A stretch of 16,062 nucleotides of DNA from JAWLHA01 sp041690535 (GTDB lineage: Bacteria; Pseudomonadota; Gammaproteobacteria; Thiohalomonadales; Thiohalomonadaceae): contig JAWLHA010000082.1 of assembly GCA_041690535.1 (NCBI GenBank), positions 1-16,062 of the forward strand. Direction: 5' to 3'. Of the stretch, positions 14,979 to 16,062 are shown piece after piece. Within the stretch, counting starts at the first letter, position 1; each line of letters begins with the position of its first letter. The notes under the pieces are model-generated. The model saw only the letters and a list, made by a program, of their open reading frames with translations, was not told the DNA's origin and made no database searches. A program made the position numbers and the translations under genes.

Positions 14979-15429
14979 TAGTTCCCCGTCCCCGGACATG
15001 GAAACCTGGCAAATGAGACCGGTATCCCGAGGGTCTGGTCTGTCCCTCTGCGGCCGGGCCGCACCAGCCTCGGTGCCGCGCCTCTGCAGTGCGGCACAGG
15101 TTACACTTTGGGAGGGCGCATCGATTCAGAGCCCTTTCACGTGCGGGCTGGAACCGCACGCGGCGTCGGCAGGTCACCTGCGGATGAGTTCGCACCCCTC
15201 TGGCCAGGAGCGTCAGGGTAAACGCATACTTACCCAAGAGCGATGCGTTCACCCTGCACCGTGCAAACTGTGTGTTGATTCTCTGCCAGAGCTGTCAACC
15301 CGCCCGCCGGGCCTCACGCTCACGTCACGGCCGTGCTGTGAGTATGCGTTCACCCTGCCAGGAGCGTGACTCGCACAGCGACGCTGTATAGTTACCGGAT
15401 AACGAACCATCCATCGGGAGATTAACCAA
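14979..15429. other. Hairpin- and repeat-rich intergenic region between porin and hupE
   Basis: No gene is supported. Three short perfect hairpins occur in a row: TGCGGCC-G-GGCCGCA (15049-15063), GTGCCGC/GCGGCAC (15073-15079 and 15091-15097) and GTGCGG/CCGCAC (15141-15146 and 15154-15159). Repeats around GCGTTCACCCTG follow at 15203-15367. A possible hupE promoter is TATAGT at 15388-15393, but its -35 (CGTGAC) is weak. GGGAG at 15416-15420 serves as the hupE ribosome site. Confidence 0.5.
15203..15367. repeat. GCGTTCACCCTG dispersed-repeat cluster
   Basis: The string ATGCGTTCACCCTG occurs at 15243-15256 and 15344-15357, and inverted with one change at 15214-15227. GCCAGGAGCGT is repeated directly at 15203-15213 and 15357-15367, flanking the set. 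The layout (inverted GCATAC ends about 110 nt apart) looks like a small non-autonomous element or a dispersed-repeat pair. It ends about 60 nt before the hupE start. Confidence 0.6.
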
Positions 15430-16002
15430 ATGATCGCAAGACGCGCACTCAGCCTGCTCGCCCTCCTCGGACTCCTTGCCAGCGAAAGCGCAATGGCACA
15501 CACCGGCACACACCCCGGTAGCGGGTTTTCCGCAGGTTTCGCCCACCCGCTGCTCGGCTGGGACCATCTGCTGGCCGCCGTGGCCGTGGGGCTGTGGGCC
15601 ACTCGCCACGACGGGCGCGCCGTATGGATGCTTCCCCTCACCTTTCTGGCGGCGATGGTGGTCGGCATTGCGCTGGGGGCCACCGGTTTGGGGCTGCCCG
15701 CGGTGGAGCCGGCGCTGATGGCCTCTCTGGTGGTGTTCGGCGCAGTGCTGGCCCTGCCCGTCCGCGCACCGCTGGCGATTGCCGCCGCGCTGCTGGCGGT
15801 GTTTGCAGTCTTCCACGGGCATGCCCACGGCAGCGAGATGCCGGCCGCCACCCCCATGGCCGCCTACGGCCCCGGCCTGCTGCTCGCCACCGCCCTGCTG
15901 CACGCCACCGGCGTGCTGGCCGGGCGCCTGGCGCACCCGCTGGCGCTGCGACTCTCCGGGCTGGCCATCGGCGCCAGCGGCGTGTGGCTGCTCGCCATTT
16001 AG
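15430..16002 (+). CDS. hupE: HupE/UreJ-family metal permease
   Basis: 190 aa. A signal peptide ends AMA-H24, as usual in HupE, leaving a His as first residue (HTGTHPG). The family motif H39-P-L-L-G-W-D45-H46-LLAAVAVG is in the first membrane helix, and a second His cluster H129-G-H131-A-H133-G lies mid-protein. About six hydrophobic segments in total. HupE/UreJ proteins move Ni2+ (or Co2+) for hydrogenase or urease maturation; none of those enzymes is in the window, so the metal is open. The usual Met in HPxxGxDHxLAM is Ala here (HLLAA), a small departure. GGGAG lies nine bases before the ATG. The stop codon overlaps a repeat module. Confidence 0.9.
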   Translation: MIARRALSLLALLGLLASESAMAHTGTHPGSGFSAGFAHPLLGWDHLLAAVAVGLWATRHDGRAVWMLPLTFLAAMVVGIALGATGLGLPAVEPALMASLVVFGAVLALPVRAPLAIAAALLAVFAVFHGHAHGSEMPAATPMAAYGPGLLLATALLHATGVLAGRLAHPLALRLSGLAIGASGVWLLAI

Positions 16003-16062
16003 AGCACCGAACAGATAAATCCGACGCGCCCAACATGTAGGGTGGATAAGCGCAGCGCATCC
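16000..16062 (+). repeat. Satellite module plus palindromic repeat at the window end
   Basis: TAGAGCACCGAACAGATAAA starts at the hupE stop codon, and GGGTGGATAAGCG begins the palindromic repeat at 16040, cut by the window edge. The last 23 bases equal bases 1-23. The layout is the mirror of the one at 1-150. Confidence 0.85.

Noticed and set aside
15100..15429. Cobalamin riboswitch before hupE
   Set aside because: GCCAGGAG at 15203 and 15357 hints at a B12 box, but the following bases do not match and no other riboswitch core segment is present.

Overview
This is a GC-rich accessory segment that reads as a gammaproteobacterium. The clues are a consensus sigma70 promoter overlapped by a classic Fur box, Gram-negative lipoproteins and outer-membrane barrels ending in F, a Feo operon, a HupE permease, and dispersed palindromic repeats typical of such genomes. 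I cannot fix the genus. Four of the five intact functional blocks concern transition metals.

Layout. (1) 1-536: a perfect 26-bp-arm palindromic repeat, a satellite module, and a non-coding leader with an AT-rich palindrome. (2) 537-5920, plus strand: a tight operon encoding a large lipoprotein with a C-terminal MbnP domain (WxW tryptophan site), two tandem MbnH/MauG-type diheme enzymes, and an outer-membrane barrel with a His/Cys-rich loop. In the known MbnP/MbnH pair the diheme enzyme oxidises a tryptophan of MbnP to make a copper site. Here the enzyme is doubled and the substrate carries a long N-terminal extension. (3) 6053-9274: decayed defence-like genes between two copies of a MITE-like element. 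They are a headless type III restriction Res subunit with its nuclease end intact, the C-terminal stub of a probable HipA-like kinase, and a frameshifted DUF3037 gene. (4) 9500-10840: a ZIP metal transporter between two same-orientation copies of a FeoB-associated Cys-rich miniprotein gene, one broken and one intact. (5) 14854 down to 10688, minus strand: a Fur-controlled porin followed by feoA-like, feoA, feoB and the intact Cys-rich miniprotein gene. (6) 14979-16062: a hairpin- and repeat-rich intergenic region, then hupE (nickel/cobalt permease type), then a second copy of the terminal palindromic repeat at the window edge.

How it works together (inference). The right half looks like an iron-starvation unit: Fe2+ enters through the porin, FeoB imports it with help from FeoA proteins and the Cys-rich partner, and ZIP and HupE add broad divalent-metal import. 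The left operon looks like a cell-envelope copper-handling unit built on oxidative tryptophan modification. The middle island is a scar of a lost defence locus. The most novel candidate is the MbnP-MbnH-MbnH-barrel operon. The MbnP/MbnH chemistry itself is already described; this architecture is what seems unusual.
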